This document shows positions 19,701 to 21,356 of a stretch of DNA of 21,356 bases, one piece after another. The stretch lies in assembly GCF_000003605.2 (NCBI RefSeq), contig NW_003116447.1:923350-944705 (forward strand). Direction: 5' to 3'. Under the pieces are notes generated by a model that saw only the letters and a program-made list of their open reading frames with translations, did no database searches and was not told the DNA's origin. Both the position numbers and the translations under genes were made by a program. Numbering within the stretch: position 1 is the first letter of the stretch; each line of letters starts with the position of its first letter. Origin of the DNA: Saccoglossus kowalevskii (Eukaryota; Hemichordata; Enteropneusta; Harrimaniidae).

Positions 19701-21000
19701 AAAATTCTGATAAACATTGAAGCATACATGAACACTAGAGGGCGGTCAACTACAGTGCCTAACAATGTACTCACAAACCAGCCATGAAAAGAGGAGAAAA
19801 ATGACTGTACATTAGTTGCGAGTGTTTCTGTGACATTCAAGGTTAAAAGAAAGGAGCTGATGATGCAAGGACACACTAACTACAAGTCATGAAAATATCA
19901 TACACAAAATGGCCATGACATGGATAAACTTGCAAAGCATTAATAAACTGACAAGTGATTTCGAAAAAACCTCAAAGTAAATGTAACCTTGGAATAAATC
20001 GTGTCATGATCATTGCAGTTTACCCAAGAGGAATAAATACTGGGGTGTGCAACATTCTGGATGATGTACGATGAAGATCACAGTAAAATGCCATATAGTG
20101 AAGGATTCATTTAGTTTGAATAATGAGATTTCGTCCACATCGTCAAATTATCATTTCACAGAGGTCTGTGGGACAGTGAGTCAGTGACGAATATAAAATG
20201 TCGTTCCCACCAATTCTGTCATGCCATGAAAATGGATAGGGGCAAAAATTAAATGATTTCAATAAATGAAATTTCCTAAAACCGGAAGTGCCAAGTTATT
20301 TTTGTCTTCTGTTTGTCTTCTGCAAGCTGTGATCCAGATTTAGACTGCAATTTCAACTGGCTAAGTTTTCCATTTCAAGTTTGCAGATTCCATTCCATTA
20401 AAGATAATTTTCATTTTCAACGCTTGAACAAATCTCTCTCATGACTTCTTGTCTGTCTTGTGATCTTATCGCATGTCTCCCTACTTGCTTGCCCCCATAT
20501 TATCCGCCCTTGCTAGTAGCAGCAAAGTGACCATCACATGAAATGAAATTGCATGAAATGAACATTCACTAATTTCATTATTTGATTGATGATGCATGGA
20601 GAGAAAACGGAAAATGATGAGTCAAGCTTATACATGTCATTTCAGAAGTCATCTAAGTGCAAACTACAACAACATAGCAGACAAAATATGTACACACAAA
20701 ATAACCATGAGCAAGCAAAGAAATCAACACTACTATGGTCACCATAATACTCACATTACCGTATTGCGTGTGTGGTCAGGAAAGAAAGACAACATCAGTA
20801 GAAATCATACAGACAAGACAAACAGGAAGGAAATTTATAACAATTATTTATTTACTTTTATTGTACACATTTCTTACCCCAATGGTGAAAATATGAATAC
20901 TACAGATACTTTTACTTTACTGAGATGATAGAAGCGACATACAGAGCAATAAACCCGTCACCAATCTTTGTGCATACTTCGTGGATTTCCTACAATGTGA
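19701..21000 (-). other. Probable intron upstream of the large exon
   Basis: No exon with protein-like composition was found. Donor-like words occur on the minus strand (near 19770, 20750 and 20875), but the sequence before each does not look coding. Small direct duplications occur (CATGAAATGAA near 20537 and TTTGTCTTCTG near 20303). Confidence 0.5.
19732..19745 (+). promoter_or_regulatory. CTCF-like site
   Basis: ACACTAGAGGGCGG matches the common CTCF core (CCASYAGRKGGCRS) at 13 of 14 positions. It lies in the intron about 80 bases upstream of the large exon. A weaker match (12 of 14) is at 4273-4286. No occupancy can be inferred. Confidence 0.35.
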
Positions 21001-21356
21001 GGTTGCTGTCACTGAAGAATTCATACAAATACAGTTGTCATGTGAAGTGAGGGCACTGTCTCTAATGAATCCACACAAAAACAGTAGTCGTGAGAAGTGA
21101 GGGCACGGTCACAGAAGAATCCATACAAATACAGTTGTCATGTGAAGTGAGGGCACTGTCTCTAATGAATCCACACAAAAACAGTAGTCGTGAGCAGTCA
21201 GGGCACGGTCACAGAAGAATCCATACAAATACAGTTGTCATGTGAAGTGAGGGCACTGTCTCTAATGAATCCACACAAAAACAGTAGTCGTGAGAAGTGA
21301 GGGCACGGTCACAGAAGAACCCATACAAATACAGTAGTCATGTGAAGTGAGGGCAC
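21001..21356. repeat. 50-bp minisatellite with 100-bp higher-order unit
   Basis: Seven monomers of exactly 50 bp begin at 21001, 21051, 21101, 21151, 21201, 21251 and 21301, and an eighth is cut by the window edge. Two types alternate: one begins GGGCACTGTCTCTAATG, the other GGGCACGGTCACAGAAG. Like types 100 bp apart are nearly identical, while neighbours differ at many sites, so amplification has copied the 100-bp dimer. The first monomer is the most diverged, as expected at an array edge. The array continues beyond the window. A 50-bp unit is not a codon multiple, and no frame is kept. Confidence 0.95.

Noticed and set aside
17621-19710. Several plus-strand frames, including one of 201 codons, opposite the large exon
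   Set aside because: Their Ser/Thr-rich, low-complexity products are the antisense reflection of Glu/Asp/Lys codons; the minus strand explains the sequence fully, with splice signals.
21001-21356. The tandem array as a CRISPR or coding repeat
   Set aside because: Units are contiguous with no unique spacers, the genome is animal, and the 50-bp period does not keep a reading frame.

Overview
This window is nuclear DNA of an animal, most likely a marine invertebrate (lophotrochozoan or invertebrate deuterostome; the phylum cannot be fixed from this sequence). It has consensus spliceosomal introns, a decayed non-LTR retrotransposon of a kind common in such genomes, long AT-rich non-coding stretches, a short CpG-rich promoter-like patch and a minisatellite. 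There are no operons, ribosome-binding sites, CRISPR arrays or rRNA genes.

Layout. 105 to about 3290 (minus strand): relic of an RTE-like LINE with apurinic-type endonuclease and reverse transcriptase, broken by frameshifts, nonsense codons and a deletion of about 300 bp that removes the front of the RT. Its endonuclease holds a recent in-frame triplication of a 57-bp unit. About 3.3-13.9 kb: no convincing gene. This stretch holds hairpins at 5.57 and 6.10-6.19 kb, a 60-bp-arm foldback at 8.60-8.82 kb, simple repeats, and weak candidate first exons on the plus strand at 7.7 and 11.7 kb. About 13.95-14.72 kb: CpG-rich, with a full CRE palindrome, an NRF1 palindrome, an E-box, a CCAAT box, a GC box and a diverged inverted repeat; probably a promoter, but its gene is not identified. 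15.3-21.36 kb (minus strand): the 3' part of a protein-coding gene.

The gene is the main content. A 2.28-kb exon (17379-19654) ends at a perfect CTG|GTAAGT donor. After a 594-bp intron it joins a terminal exon that adds only Asp-Phe-stop, followed by a 3' UTR of about 1.45 kb with a well-formed poly(A) signal at 15339-15344. The encoded segment (about 760 residues) is acidic and probably disordered. It carries nine copies of a motif like (S/A)-x-x-(K/S)-x-(L/I/M)-(K/R)-x-x-(W/F)-E-x-G-(D/E)-(V/I), spaced about 64 residues apart, six of them preceded or followed in register by a second motif of the type V-E-N-(E/N)-P-x-x-R-x-D-V-V-R. The short motifs resemble those of EPLIN (LIMA1) and, more loosely, Xin-repeat actin-binding proteins, so an actin-cytoskeletal role is the best inference. 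Upstream exons, which could hold a LIM domain, lie outside the window. The apparent N-terminal signal peptide of the open frame is really an intron polypyrimidine tract.

No clearly unprecedented system was found. The most distinctive items are the two-motif repeat array with its F-to-W switch, the His/Asp/Tyr 9-residue coding repeat beside it, the 50/100-bp higher-order minisatellite at the right edge, and the foldback and hairpin structures.
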